64,000 bases of DNA from NCBI GenBank assembly GCA_022829145.1, contig CM040761.1, positions 1,304,768-1,368,767 of the forward strand, in the 5' to 3' direction. Positions 35,586-47,838 of this stretch are shown here, in pieces; the first letter of the stretch is position 1, and each line of letters opens with the position of its first letter. The notes below the pieces were generated by a model. That model ran no database searches. It had not been told where the DNA came from and was given only the letters and a program-made list of their open reading frames with translations. A program made the position numbers and the translations under genes. The DNA comes from Albula goreensis (lineage: Eukaryota > Chordata > Actinopteri > Albuliformes > Albulidae).

Positions 35586-37846
35586 TCACAACTGTGAGAA
35601 TAATGTTATTAGAAAATATTTAATATTGTATGTTTGAATGATCAACATCCCCTTCTATAAAAGAGTGTAACACTATTATGAAAACCATGATACATAAACA
35701 ATGTTATAAATCCACATGAGTGTAAAAGCAGGGTATGCTATTTGTCAGGGATGCAGACACCCATCAGTATGGCACAGCGTGAGACCCTTAGACAATCTCT
35801 CCTGTGTTGTGTTTGGTTAGTGTGGCTCCATCTCTAAGTTAAAAAATAACCCATATAAATGATTCACTCAGGGGTGATGGCCCTCACACAGGCACACCTA
35901 GTACTATCTGCCCCACCCACCTCACTCACTGTCCCAGCCCACCCAGTCTCCCTCTTCTTGCCCTTTGTACTGCAGCTATGAACTCTAATCCAGCACCTGG
36001 TCACTCCCCCGTCTCTGAAGGGGGGTGGGGCTGAGGATTTAATGTAACGTGAGTTAATGGAGGTGGACAAGCCCCCTAGCCCCATCTGGTCCTTAGAGCT
36101 GCCTTCATCAGCACACATGGCAATCCCTCCATCTTGAAGGCCAGCTGGGTCTGCTTACACTGGCTGAATTTACACTATGAGGAAAACCCAGTGTGGAATC
36201 TGGATTCAATGAAAGGCTCGTTCCACAACAAATCCATTACTAAAAGAGCAACATCTCATCAGATGTGCGGTCAATGAAAGAGTCTGGAGGTAGCTCACTT
36301 TCACTTTGCGTTCAGCAACAGTTTAAAGAAAAATGTTGTTTGGAATCTGAACGTTGTACTGTGAAAAGTCATGTACTGTGAAAAGATATGTCATCACTAA
36401 ACTGTAGACAGTTATATCTGGAATCACATCTTATATCTATTTTGCAAAATCAGTTATATCTTTAAACTTGTGAATCACACCATTCTCTGTGCATCTGTTA
36501 GCCTCTCTTTCAATGACACCATAATGCTGTTTAAAGGCTATGCACACAACACATGCAAACATACTCACACACAAACACACACACAGATGAAGACAAATGC
36601 AGCATGGTTGTGTTTTAAATGTAACTTTCTGTAAATAAAATGGGGAATTTCAAAATATAATCAACAAGTTTTTGTATCCAAGTGAAGTATTGGCCAGAAA
36701 CTCATGGTTAAAATTGGGAGAGGAGTGTCAGCACTTACCTCAGCTATGCAGACAGCTGAACTCATGTAGCCCGCTCGGTGCATGACCCTTCCTCCACTCC
36801 GCTAACACTGATGCAATTACCATGTTTGCAAAACTGCACACTCAAGGCAGCACCTGATTTTCATTGTCTGACCAGCTGACCACAGTGAGAACAAGCAACA
36901 AAAATGGTGTTTCCTACCAAAAATCCTGAGAAGCTTTCTCCTGGACAGGGTGATCATAAAGTTCATCATATGCTCATTTTCAATGTTTTGGTGTGATGAA
37001 AAATAATGGAATAAAGATTTAATGTTTGATTTTGTATAAAAACCCCAGAGTTTAGAGTAATTTTAGAGGAATGGAAAAGCTCTAAAGTTAAAACTTCTAG
37101 ACTTTTCAGTCTTTGCAAGTCAGCACGACTGTTGGGATTTCAGTGAGTAAGAGCGTGTATGGAATTAGTGGGAGACATGTGTCAGCAGTCCTGTCCATCT
37201 GTCTGTCTGTCAGATTAACAGCCATGTCAGTGCTTGTTTCACCTCTTATTGGTGCCTACTTTTCAAACACTGCAATGGTAGCAGATGTATGAAAATGGTT
37301 ACAAACAACACTGAAAAAAATGAAAAGCTGAAGACAAACAATCAGAATTTTCTATTTTGAAAGAAAGACATTTCATCAAATACAAAAGCAATGAATACAG
37401 AAAATGAATGTATAAAAAATGCGTGTTCAGATTTATTATGAAATCCAGCCAGGAGGCTGATGTAAATTGAGACCATAGGTAAGTGATGCAACTGGATCTC
37501 AGTCACCTGGTTTCTCTGTCACATGGAAGAGGACAAAATTCAACACTGAGGCAAGAACCCATTTACTGCTGTTAATTACATTTATGTCTGTTCCCCTAGA
37601 GCGGTGCTATGTAATGTCTTAATTACAAATGTGTGACCCTCTGTGCAGTTGAAATTTAACATCATAAAGCTGAGCAATCGAGACTGCCTTAAGACACTTA
37701 AATGTGCTAAATACTGCTCACTGCCTCACAGTGTGTGGAACATGGCGGGAATTTCATTGGGTGAAAGATGAAAGGTCAGGGATCAGAATTTGCCAAAGCA
37801 AGGTTAGGGCTGGAATGTTCCTCAAGTCATTCCCCTACCAAAGAAA
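35586..37846. other. Unassigned stretch
   Basis: No gene supported; only short frames. Small CA patch near 36565 and short (TCTG)n near 37200. Confidence 0.4.
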
Positions 37847-37945
37847 AACACCGGCGGTCCTTCTCCCCGACAGCATACCACACCAGCAGTCCTTCTCCCC
37901 GACAGCATACCACACCAGCGGTCCTTCTCCCCAACAGCATACCAG
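37847..37945. repeat. 32-bp minisatellite, 3 copies
   Basis: Three copies of a unit with 'ggtccttctccccgacagca' followed by 'taccacaccagc'. Confidence 0.8.
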
Positions 37946-38704
37946 GAGGTCAAAGGTTACTGAGTGCCACCAATTTTGGGTAAATAAACAAACATTAAAT
38001 ACCAAAATGTTTTTGAGATGGGGAAGGAATAAACATAGCAACAAATCTGTGGCTATAAGCACCTCTAGACAGAACACAGAAGCAGGTCTTCAACAGTATT
38101 ATTCTATCAACACACTGAAATCTGAATTGTAATCTGAAAACCAAACCTTCAACATCTTTGTAGATCAAAAGTCCACAAGTTTTGCTTTTGAAATGTGTTT
38201 TTTAATTATCTAACATATTACTAACTTGGGAGTTTTTTCCATTTTAAAAGCTATTTTTCAACCAGTACTTCTTAATTACAGACAACTTGCGTAGTATTTA
38301 AAAGTACTCTTGTATGTTTCAAAACTAAAATTTGAGGGAATTGCAGCTGGCAATAAAGCACATCACAAAAACCATAAATGGTCACAGATGTAAAATTAAT
38401 CAACGTCCCTTAGTTTAAAGACGAATGTGGGTGTTTTCAGAAGTTTATTTTATTGCTTGACATGAAAATTGGAACATGGAATTAACCTCCAATACGAGCT
38501 GCAGTTGCATGCTTGTCCCTGTTTATCAGTGCAGGGACTAGCAGTTTGTGGTCAGATTGTAAACGTCCAACTTATTTTAAACTGTCCTTCCCTAGCCAAA
38601 CACCTCAAACTGATGTCACAACAAGGTAGTTTCGATTCAAACAAAAGAGCAAAATTATACTTTTGTGCAATGACTAACTTTTGTGCAATGACTAACTCTC
38701 TATT
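37946..38704. other. Unassigned stretch
   Basis: No feature, except a direct duplication 'ttttgtgcaatgactaact' near 38660-38697. Confidence 0.4.
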
Positions 38705-39700
38705 ACAGTTTTTCTAAAATGCTTAAGCACTATAATTGGGCCTATTAACTAAACATCCCAAACCATAAAGCCATCTACCAAAAGCAGACAACTTTAAACA
38801 CAATTCCCCTGTTTTTACACATGATCCAGATTTGTTGAAATTTTGTGAGCAACTCACAAATCCCTTCATGTATCACTGTGGGTATATGTGCTCCTTTAGA
38901 AAGCGCTGGCATTCAATATCATTAACTCAAGTCTTCACAACTCAAACCCATTAACACACAATTCCCCATATGGAAACACTAAGAGTCAAAATTGTTAACA
39001 CACTACTCAGAAGCTGAGTAACAGATGGGTACATGAAAGGGCCAAGGGTCGGTTCCCATGTTTTGGGTCCAGAAAGACCTGAAGGTAGATGAAGAGGATA
39101 AAGAGAACACATGAGAGGTGGAGGAGGAGGAGGAAGTGGAAGGGCAAAGGCAAGGATGTTGCTGATGAGATCCATGCAACTACAGATGACCATTTCATTG
39201 TTTATGGGATGCCAAATGGGGAAGCTGGTCATAGAGTGAATCTGAGCCACTTCCCAGTAGCCTCTATACCCTGGACCTTCATTGGTCTACAAGATCATGT
39301 ATATTGACAAGACCACAGGGAGCCAACACAACCAGAGTAGCCACTCTATATTGTTTTCACCGGGCTGCTCTGTTTCGTGACTGGTTCAGTGATAACCCAA
39401 GTTTTAGCAACATCTTAGTCTCTGCATATTCTTCCTTCCTAATCCCCATAGAGAAGTTTTTTTCAGCATGGAGGTAGAAGGCCTATGAACGAGACCCATA
39501 CATCTGTGTTCACCCCCTCCAGGCCATGGTGGAGGCTTGTGTAGATATTACAGTTGAGGCTTGCCAAGGGTGGATAAGGCATACAAGGTTTTTTCCCCCT
39601 GCTGCCTGGCTAAGGATAACGTATGATGTTGATGAGAATCTCTGAACAGAGATAGGATGCTGAGTCAGAATAGATGTGATTTCTTTATGCACAAACAGTT
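38705..39700 (+). pseudogene. IS630/Tc1-like DDE transposon, copy 1, internally deleted
   Basis: The element seems to start at ACAGTTTTTCTAAAATGCTT (38705), a diverged version of the terminus seen at 54520. The transposase N-terminal helix-turn-helix is readable at about 39140-39265 (DVADEIHATTDDHFIVYGMP, then AGHRVNLSHFPVASI). The frame is then joined, after a deletion, to the C-terminal part from about 39360: RAALFRDWFSDNPSFSN, then NPIEKFFSAW (third catalytic glutamate region), VEACVDI and QGWIRHTRFF. The central portion with the first catalytic aspartate and the D-N motif is missing. One stop lies in the tryptophan-rich motif. In this family the enzyme excises the element at TA. Two further copies lie at 52.6 and 54.5 kb in the same orientation. 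Confidence 0.7.
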
Positions 39701-39804
39701 TTTTTCATTAGTTTATATTGGTAGATGTGGAAATTATTTTACCTGTATTCTATGTTCTTTATTATTGCATATTTTTACAGCATTTACTTTGTCACTTTAT
39801 TTCA

Positions 39805-39862
39805 GTTTACATTACAATACATTATAGGCATTTTGCAGATGATCTTATTCCAGAGCAACATA
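39805..39862 (+). repeat. Teleost interspersed repeat fragment
   Basis: 'tttacattacaatacattat' and then 'gcattttgcagatgatctta', 'ttccagagcaacat' match the widespread fish motif of the form (acattt)agcagacgct..tatccagagcgactta. A related piece is at 62432-62478. Confidence 0.6.
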
Positions 39863-40042
39863 AAACTCAGAAGTTTAGTGTACTACAGTACATTGAAGGA
39901 TTAAAAACTGTGAAAATGTTATACATATTTTGTTTCTTTATACTGTGCTCATCATGTAAATTGTTTTTCTGGGGGAAAATCACAAGTGCCATTATTCAAT
40001 GTAGTAACAGGTTTTTACAGAAGTGAGTTATTTCACAAGTGA
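39863..40042. other. Short spacer
   Basis: Nothing recognised before the inverted 46-bp array. Confidence 0.4.
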
Positions 40043-40499
40043 CACATGCTGCTGTCTGCAGTGTATTTAGGGATTAGACAGGTCAGGCAGGGTTGTGCTG
40101 TTTGCAGTGTAATTAGGGATTAGACAGGTCAGGCAGGGTTCTGCTGTTTGCAGTGTTCTTAGGGATTAGACAGGTGAGGCAGAGTTCTGCTGTTTGCATA
40201 TTAATTAGGGATTAGACAGGTGAGGCAGGGTTCTGCTGTTTGCAGATTAATTAGGGATTAGACAGGTGAGGCAGGGTTCTGCTGTTTGCATATTAATTAG
40301 GGATTAGATAGGTGAGGCAGGGTTCTGCTGTTTGCAGTGTAATTAGGGATTAGACAGGTGAGGCAGGGTTCTGCTGTTTGCAGTATAATTAGGGATTAGA
40401 CAGGTGAGGCAGGGTTCTGCTGTTTGCAGATTAATTAGGGATTAGACAGGTGAGGCAGGGTTCTGCTGTTTGCAGTGTAATTAGGGATTAGACAGGTGT
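40043..40499 (-). repeat. 46-bp minisatellite array B, 10 copies, inverted relative to array A
   Basis: The unit on the plus strand contains 'taattagggattagacaggt' followed by 'gaggcagggttctgctgttt' and 'gca', the reverse complement of the 30041-30455 unit. Variation is concentrated just before 'aattaggg' (gtgt, tatt, gatt, gtat). It lacks the tgtatac variant that marks every third unit of array A. Confidence 0.9.
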
Positions 40500-42287
40500 G
40501 GAAGGTATGCACATGTGAAGTGCCCCATATGGGTGAGACTAGACTGCATGGCTTTGGAAACTGAAAGAAAGATGTGATATGTGAATGCAGAGGCTCAGTC
40601 AATGCAGTGTTTATTTCAGACAACTTTAATTATCTACAAGCAGTCCACAACCTTATCTGACATTTGTGTGACGATCACAAGGATGATTTTTCAGGATATG
40701 ACAAAACTTTCCTTGTTATGTGGGTCACATCATCTTGAGAAACAGATTCTCCTTTTTGTAACTTCCTGAATGCAGCCAATGCATTGCCAAAGGATCTCTA
40801 ACGCACTCCTGACGTGCCCAAAGTTTTCAACATCGTGTTCACTGTGAACAACCTCATCATTTCTTATTCAGCAACAGACACGTCCTCCCTTGCTTTGAAA
40901 TTACAGTGTGTGCTTTGATGCTTTTTAAGGCACTAATTATAAGATCATCTGCCAAATGAATAAATTATGTCATAAGTGCACCATACGTCCTTACATAAAA
41001 CAATTTAAGTACACCAGAGTACCAAATATGTATCAACTCAAACATATGTTGGAGTTTGTTAAAACAAATTTCGGGAGAGGTAACTTTCAGACAACCCTTC
41101 ACTCAAACACCAGTATCCGTCCAATCCAGTTGTCTACAAAGGTATTAATTTGCCACGTACCTTCTCTCCCATCATGCTCTCTGTTTTTGGCATCCCTCCC
41201 CCTCCTCATCTCCACCATCGTCTACTTCTTTTTTTCACACTCTTTTCTAACAGTCAAGTGGGGGATAACTTCATCCAAAAATAGTGAGGCATGACACTTC
41301 CAACCTGGACTCCAAGCACAAGATCAATGTCCGTACCAATATACAACTCGCTACATCATAATAAACTCTTTCCAAACGCATTCATGTTTTCTGAGGGTTT
41401 ATTATCCGGAAAATCCTCTTGCTTCTTGAATTCATTTTAAAGACAAATGTACATTAATGTGTGCCAGCCATTTTTGAAGTGTAAACCATTTCTTCATGGG
41501 CATAGTTAGTGAATGCAACCTGATTCAGAAGTACAGGTTGCCATGGTTTCAAAAACAGCCTGGTTTGTTGAAATTCTGGGTACAGATTTCTCACCAAACA
41601 TTGTTGGCATAAATATGTAATAAAGCTAGAATATAATGTGTACACACCACATGTACCAATGATAATGTGCTACTAAAAACCAGCTATCATCTATCCAATG
41701 GTGATTTTTCTAGGCCTACAATGATGGATTTTTAACTAAGCTGCTCTGTAAATGCTGACACAACCTGAAGGTAGCTAAGTCTTAGCTATCCATCACATTT
41801 AAACTTAAAATGACTGCGGCACATGAAGCTAACTGGATGGGATTCAGCTGATTAGGGAGGTGAGTTTAGACTCCATGTGGAATGATAGGACAGAAGAGGT
41901 CCACTGTTTGCCTACAGCCTGAGTGTGAGATAACATAAACCCAGTTGGGGGGCTTGTTTACTGGCTGAGACTTGGCCTTTTGGCTGACTGCAGTCTGGCT
42001 GACTGCAGTCCCAGCCAAAGCTCAGCCAGATCTGTGCCTGTATCCCACATGGTTTTGGGCTACATTGCAGAAGGACGTGGGCCAGCCTTGCTACCACCTT
42101 TTAAACTCTGGTGCAAAAATAACGGTGTGAATCCTCCACTGAATAAAGCAGATGTGCTCTTAGGAAGACCGGCTTGGGAGGTGAGAATGCCTGGCCATAT
42201 CCACCCTGCTCATATCAATCCTTTCCAGAGCCTGTCTGCCACCCTGGAGAATGGTTTTAACTTTCAAAATGACAAGGGACATAAAGT
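40500..42287. other. Unassigned stretch
   Basis: Short unrelated frames. A direct duplication 'ggctgactgcagtc' lies near 41982-42010. No gene seen. Confidence 0.4.
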
Positions 42288-43052
42288 GTGCATTCCAATA
42301 CTTTTTCTTGTCCCCTCCTTTCTTCCACTCTTTTCTTCCCCTCCTTCCTACCCCAGAAATATGTGGAGAAAAGGAGGAGAGGAAACAAAAATTGGAACAG
42401 CAAATCCGATTCACCCGTCATTAAAGTCGACATCATCTATTGATGAAGTTGCAACTTTCTTCTGAGGATACCTAAGCCAATCACATTTCTCATATGCCGC
42501 CAGCGCTTTCCATGCCTTAAAATATGAATGTCAGTTACTCGCATTCTGCTGTAACAGAAACATATGTACAAGGAAATAAAAAAACCTGCCACAAACTTGC
42601 TGAATTTTACATTGGTAAAATTTCCATTCGCAGCTCAAAAGCGTGAAAATATGGAGTCAATGTGGATTTGTTTGAAAAAGCAAACAGTAATGTTTCCCTA
42701 TTAATGTAAATTATCCGATTACTGTTTATTGTTCTGGCACTGATACTTAAGTGTTGGTAAATCCCTTATCATGTTTAAGAACTTTTTGATTGTGAAATAT
42801 TCAGTGGGATGGTCTTTTAATCTTACTAGAAATTAACACAATGATGTCCCCTAGAAATGTGAAAAGACTTCCGCGGTATGATACATTGATGTATCCTTCA
42901 TGTGGAGGAAAGGAGGAAGCGAGTGGAGGAGGCTTTATTTCGTTTCCTACCTTTTTGGAACAGGAGGATGCATAGATCAGTTTTTTGGGCACAGAGGAAA
43001 GGAGGAGAGGAAAGGAGGAATGGAGGAGACAAAGCTGAGCATTGGAATGCAC
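42288..43052. mobile_element. Purine/pyrimidine-rich foldback element
   Basis: Outer arms GTGCATTCCAAT (42288-42299) and ATTGGAATGCAC (43041-43052) are perfect 12-bp inverted repeats. Inside the left arm, a pyrimidine-rich block (42300-42350) and a purine-rich block (42360-42402, ending 'aaaaattggaac') form a second inverted pair, and the right arm at about 42895-43040 is again purine-rich (aggaaaggaggaa-type). The structure looks like a non-autonomous foldback element with repeated arm modules. No transposase. The superfamily is unknown. Confidence 0.55.
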
Positions 43053-43133
43053 CCAAAGAGTGAAGAAGCTCAGCTGAGAGGATGGAAAAACACCTCCCTT
43101 CATTTGGGCAAAGCCATGCTGGTTTATGGAGAG

Positions 43134-43262
43134 CAGGGGCGCAGATGGTGGGGGGGACAGGGGGGATATCTCCCCTGTACAAGCATAAAAAAAAGTTGAG
43201 ACCTTTTGCTCACAGTTTGGTCCCCCCTACTTCAAAAATCTCTCCTGTGCCACTGATGGAGA
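43134..43262. mobile_element. Possible short inverted-repeat element
   Basis: The left end 'caggggcgcagatggtgggg' and right end 'cctgtgccactgatgga' are roughly inverted, with G-rich and C-rich inner blocks (ggggggacagg, ggtcccccc). The form is common in fish miniature elements; ends are too diverged to be certain. Confidence 0.35.
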
Positions 43263-44089
43263 GATACTGCCAATGGATTTGCAGCTACAGCAAAACTTAG
43301 TAATGCAGGAGCACTGCTTTACTGCTCACAAAGTGAGACGATTAAACACACATTCTTTCTGCGGTACTGAACGCATCAGAACTTTCTCAGTTTTTGACCA
43401 CTGAGAGGATCCAAACGTCCTCCACCTTGTTATTGATTGATGATTCATGTTTTAGATCAATTTGCGTTTGTACATCAGTTTTAGTGTGAATGATTATTTT
43501 TTAATTTTTGCAGTTACCAGTGTCTGGTCCACCAGTTACACCTGTATTTCAGGTATACACTTGTTACCTGACAGAAATTGCTGGTTTTATTGCTGGTAAA
43601 TACAAAATGAGAGTAGCCTATGTAAAAACACAGGAATAATGCATTGTATTCAATCAAAGGATTTAACATAATAAAATATTTCATTTGTATTTTGATGGCA
43701 CTTTCAATTGTCCAAACTTCTCCCAGTCCCAAGGGGTTCAAATAACTGGTTCTGCTTTATAAAGACAGCCAAATTAAACTTGGCTGAATGTATGGCCAAA
43801 AATAATTTCATTGAAAAAGTTGTAATACCCTGCATGACATAAATAAACAAGACTGCAGTAGACGACATAAAGCACATGAGTACTTCAGTCTGTTGGATTC
43901 AAACTGTGCTGAAGAATAAGTTAGAAAGAGAGAGTAGTAGGAGGAAGAGGGGGAGGGAGGGAGAAATTAAATATAAGGAAAGCAAGAAATGGCTAAAAAA
44001 AGAAAAGCCAAATTTCCATCTGAATGGAGGTTCCCTGTAAAGGCTGAGGCAGCTGAATGAGGAAATCATTTCTGCCTCAGCTGCTGCTG
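43263..44089. other. Unassigned stretch with polypurine tract
   Basis: A purine-rich run lies at about 43921-43990 (gagag, gggagggagggag). No gene. Confidence 0.4.
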
Positions 44090-44390
44090 TGTGTGATAAC
44101 AGAGATCAGCTGTGCTAAGGGAGAGATGACTGAGTTCAGCTGTGTTCAGGGAGAGATTAAAGAGGCTAGCTGTGCTCAGGGAGAGTCGACAGAGCTCAGC
44201 TGTGCTCAGGTAGAGATAACAGAGCTCAGCCGTGCTCAGGTACAGATAACAGAGCTCAGCTCTGCTCAGGGAGAGATGACAGAGCTCAGCTCTGCTCAGG
44301 GAGAGATGACAGACCTCAGCTGTGCTCAGGGAGAGATGACAGAGCTCAGCTGTGCTCAGGGAGAGATAACAGAGTTCAGCGTTGCTGTGG
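44090..44390 (+). repeat. 30-bp minisatellite, about 10 copies
   Basis: The unit is 'gagatgacagagctcagctg' followed by 'tgctcaggga'. It opens a 146-residue plus frame (44057-44497) with a 10-residue period (TELSCAQGEM). No start context or domain argues for a gene. Confidence 0.9.
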
Positions 44391-46189
44391 ATGACCCCTA
44401 CTGCTGCTTTTCCCCCAGCCTACAGCCCTCCCTCCCCTGTCCCACAAGGTTTCAGATCATAAGTATGAATGCCTTGCTTTCAATCCCCTGTAAATAAAGA
44501 AATTATGGTTTCTTTTTGTGCCAATGCACCAGATACAGAGATCAGAGCCTACTTCTGTTCCATCAGAGCCTATCTTCCCCGGTTCCATTTCCCAATCCCC
44601 CTCCCCTTCCCCCCACTCCTGTTCCTCACCCCCTGTCCTCTCCATCTCTGTCAGGCCCTCCCTCTCCCACAGGTCATGTTAATTAAGGCTAACCAGTTCC
44701 ACGTGAGGCCTTGGCAACCCCAAATGTCCCGCGCTTAGAGCCTTTGACATTCATTATCCTTCCCCTACCTTATCACAAACATTTGTATGCCTACTGTCAA
44801 TGTGTAACTACTCCCGCACAGTTAGGCCTATGTGTCTTTCCACACTGCCATTTAATAGGTCCTTTCCTGTCCCCCTCCGCATTCAGAAATGTGAAGAATG
44901 GCTTAACTCTCAATGTTTCAGTGAATAACCTTGCCCAATGCCCCATACAAACAACCTAACACATCTACAGGCCTGGACGAATTCAGGGTAAGGAGGGTTT
45001 TTATTTATACCCTGACCTTGTTTATCAGGGAAATATATCTGCTATAATAAAGCAATAGATTTTAATTGTGAAGAGACTTGTGAAATTGCTTTGAGTGTTT
45101 CAGACTCTTTGGATTGTTCATTTGCATGCCAGAGGAAGAAGATCACCTGCGCTCAAGGAGATGGCAAAAAACATTGAATGGGCTGTAATTCAGACCTTCG
45201 GACAATAACCATGTGAATGTGCTGAAGGAGGATTGGGCTCTGTTCAAATCTGAATATTCATGCAAATTAACTGACAGCTCAGTCCGGCTTTACATATGCC
45301 ACTAACGAATTGAAATAATAAGGTGAGAAACTGAAATAATAATTATGCCATTCCTCTTTCACTCTAAAACAATCACAGATCATAACTTGAAAGGGAAATT
45401 ACAAGCACACATGTGTATATCTCAGGAAACTAAAAGCTGTTAACCACAGCAAGTTTTAGATTGAATGATAAGACAATCTGTAAATGAACAATAGGAAGCA
45501 GGATAAGCAGCTAGTTTCTGGTGCATATGACGTGTTTTATTGTTGCCTGCAGGAGTAGGTGCATACTGTTTTTTCATAGTAAACACAAAAGTCTTCTCCC
45601 ATATGTGTGAATTATGGCTGGGGATTTTTATTTCCATCTGCTGTTATCAATGGCAGTTATGATTTGTTTTGGTTTAACTTTCACCTTTTTGCTTTGTGAT
45701 ACTAAAGATATCATAAAGCCAATCTGAAGGAGAGCTAGCTTTTGCTATCAAGCTTGTTCAATCCGCAAGTCATTCTGCTGAGCAAGCATTATTTGTTTTA
45801 CCAACAGTCCATGCATCATGTGTCAGGATGTATAGAAAAAAGGAATTTCATTAGCTTGTGATTGCATTAGCAATTTTTTAACGTCACTGTTTGTTGGAGG
45901 CAAGATATGAAAATCTGTCTCATCTTTATTGTTGTGTTATAACACAACAGTTTATAAAAGTGTCACAGCACATCGGGTATTAATTCAGGTATCAATATTT
46001 ATATACATTTAATAAATAAATTATTCATGATATAATAATTCAAACTGCAGATAACAAAGTTGCTAGCATTCTGAGACAGGACTGAGTGGGCAGGAGCTGC
46101 TCTCAGCAGGAAGATGACAGGTGAGATTTTAGCGAGAACAGTTTGCTCAGGTAGGAAGTGAAGGAGTTGGAGATGGAGGGGATTGTGAC
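44391..46189. other. Unassigned stretch, possible conserved non-coding block
   Basis: No gene. The part at about 45030-45350 is free of recognised repeats and contains ATTTGCAT (45120-45127) and ATGCAAAT (45260-45267), octamer-type sequences on opposite strands. Confidence 0.35.
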
Positions 46190-46910
46190 TATTTCAGGGC
46201 CAGCTGAATGTGACTGCACCTGTCGAGACATTAAGACTCTGCCCCAAGCAGCAAACCTGCTGAAGCCCAGGGACATGGGGTGTTTGCCCCAAACTGCTGT
46301 GAGTCACCAGCAGGGCTTTATCCCAGAACACAACAGCAACACATACCTGTTCAAAGTCAAAGGGCTGGAACCCAATCAAAGACCCAAGTATATAAATGGG
46401 CCACCAAAAACAGTCCACAAATCAAAAATCAATCAGGCAGGGGTCAAAACCAGAGAGACTTGACATTCCAGGAGAATGGTCAAAAACAGGTTTCAGGCAG
46501 TTTTCAGAAAACAGGAATCGTTTTGTTGAAGGCAAGGAAGTATGCTTTGGGTTTGTTCTTCAGGCAGGCAGGCTGAAATAGGCAGTGGCAAAACAGTTCT
46601 CAAAACTGAAAAAAAGACAAGGCAGGGTATAAATATTCAGGTGATTGGGCCCCAGCCATAGGTCCTGTTTTAAGGGTAAAACACAATGAAAACAAAAGCA
46701 CATGCAGATTAAAAACAAACTCCATTTTGGTAAAGATAGACAGTTGACAGTGAAATGGAGAAGTCAAATATCCTTGAATATGGCATTTTAAGACAAGGAA
46801 ATATGCTTTGGGTTTGTTCTCCACAGTCTGAAATACAGTGGCATGCTCTCCTGAAAAGACTGATTCAGGTGATTGGGCAGCAGCCCTGGTGTATATCTTT
46901 GTTAATCAAA
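46190..46910. mobile_element. Unclassified interspersed repeat with internal duplication
   Basis: The text 'accaaaaacagtccacaaat', 'aggcaggggtcaaaaccaga' resembles sequence often found in fish repeats of retroelement origin. The segment around 46535-46690 ('atgctttgggtttgttct' ... 'attcaggtgattgggc') is repeated in shortened form at about 46795-46890. Overlapping frames on both strands are non-coding. Class is uncertain. Confidence 0.35.
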
Positions 46911-47758
46911 CTCCATTTTGAAAGAGGAATAATATCAATTTCCAATCTGCCATGGGAACACCAGTCTCACTATGAGCTGTAAGGAAAAATACAGAGGATG
47001 ACTCTTTTTAGCTCCCAACCACAGCTACAATCATGAAAGCAGAGTGAATGTAGTGAGTCTCTGTGATACACAAGCTCCATACACACCTCCTTTTGCCCTG
47101 TTACGTCACGAAAGTCCACCAATGTTTCAATAACAAAGAGGACGAAGTTGGTAATAACACTAAGCCACCACAATCATACGATCACAATCAAATACAACTA
47201 AACACACCTAGATAAGCTGTCCAGAATACAAAAGACAAACAAAATATTATTTATGACAAACAATCTAAGCAACATACCAATAAGTTAAAAATAAAATACA
47301 ATTCAAGTAACAAATAACATACATACAAGTGGAGTTTTCACGGTGTCATTATGCAATTTAGAGTGTTCATAATTCAAAAGCTACAGGAGACAACTAACAG
47401 CCAAAATTATTGGCAGAAACAAGCTTAGCTAATTCAAACAAAGTGCCTAACATTTATAACTAACTTGAAATTAACAAGAGTGTCCTGATTAATGTCCAAA
47501 GAAAAATCCCATGTAATGTCTCGAGAAATGTCCCGAGAAATGTCCAAAGTGACGACGTGGAGGATCCATTTTATATCTTGACATCCTTTCAAAGTTGTTG
47601 CTCAGTGATGGACACAACGTCCTCAGATGCTGCATCTTCTAACTCGAGGTGATGATCATCTGAAAAGTAAGAAAAAACAAAGCAACGACAAAAACAGAAC
47701 ACAGGACAAGCAATAAAAAAGCAAACATGGGTAACTAGGGGGAAGTAACAGTCCTCAT
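46911..47758. other. Unassigned stretch
   Basis: No feature, except a tandem 'atgtc(t/c)cgagaa' near 47515-47540. Confidence 0.4.
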
Positions 47759-47838
47759 ACACAGACATACACAGAGGGACTCATACGCAAGCATACTATC
47801 ATACATACAGACAAATGCACACACACACGAATGCACAC
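47759..47838. repeat. CA-rich tract, left flank of solo LTR
   Basis: Interrupted CA sequence that appears to be the left half of a microsatellite split by the LTR insertion; the right half is at 48277-48352. Confidence 0.6.

Noticed and set aside
41454..41645. 63-residue minus frame ending in a repeated-looking C-terminus as a transposase
   Set aside because: No motif from any transposase family could be matched.
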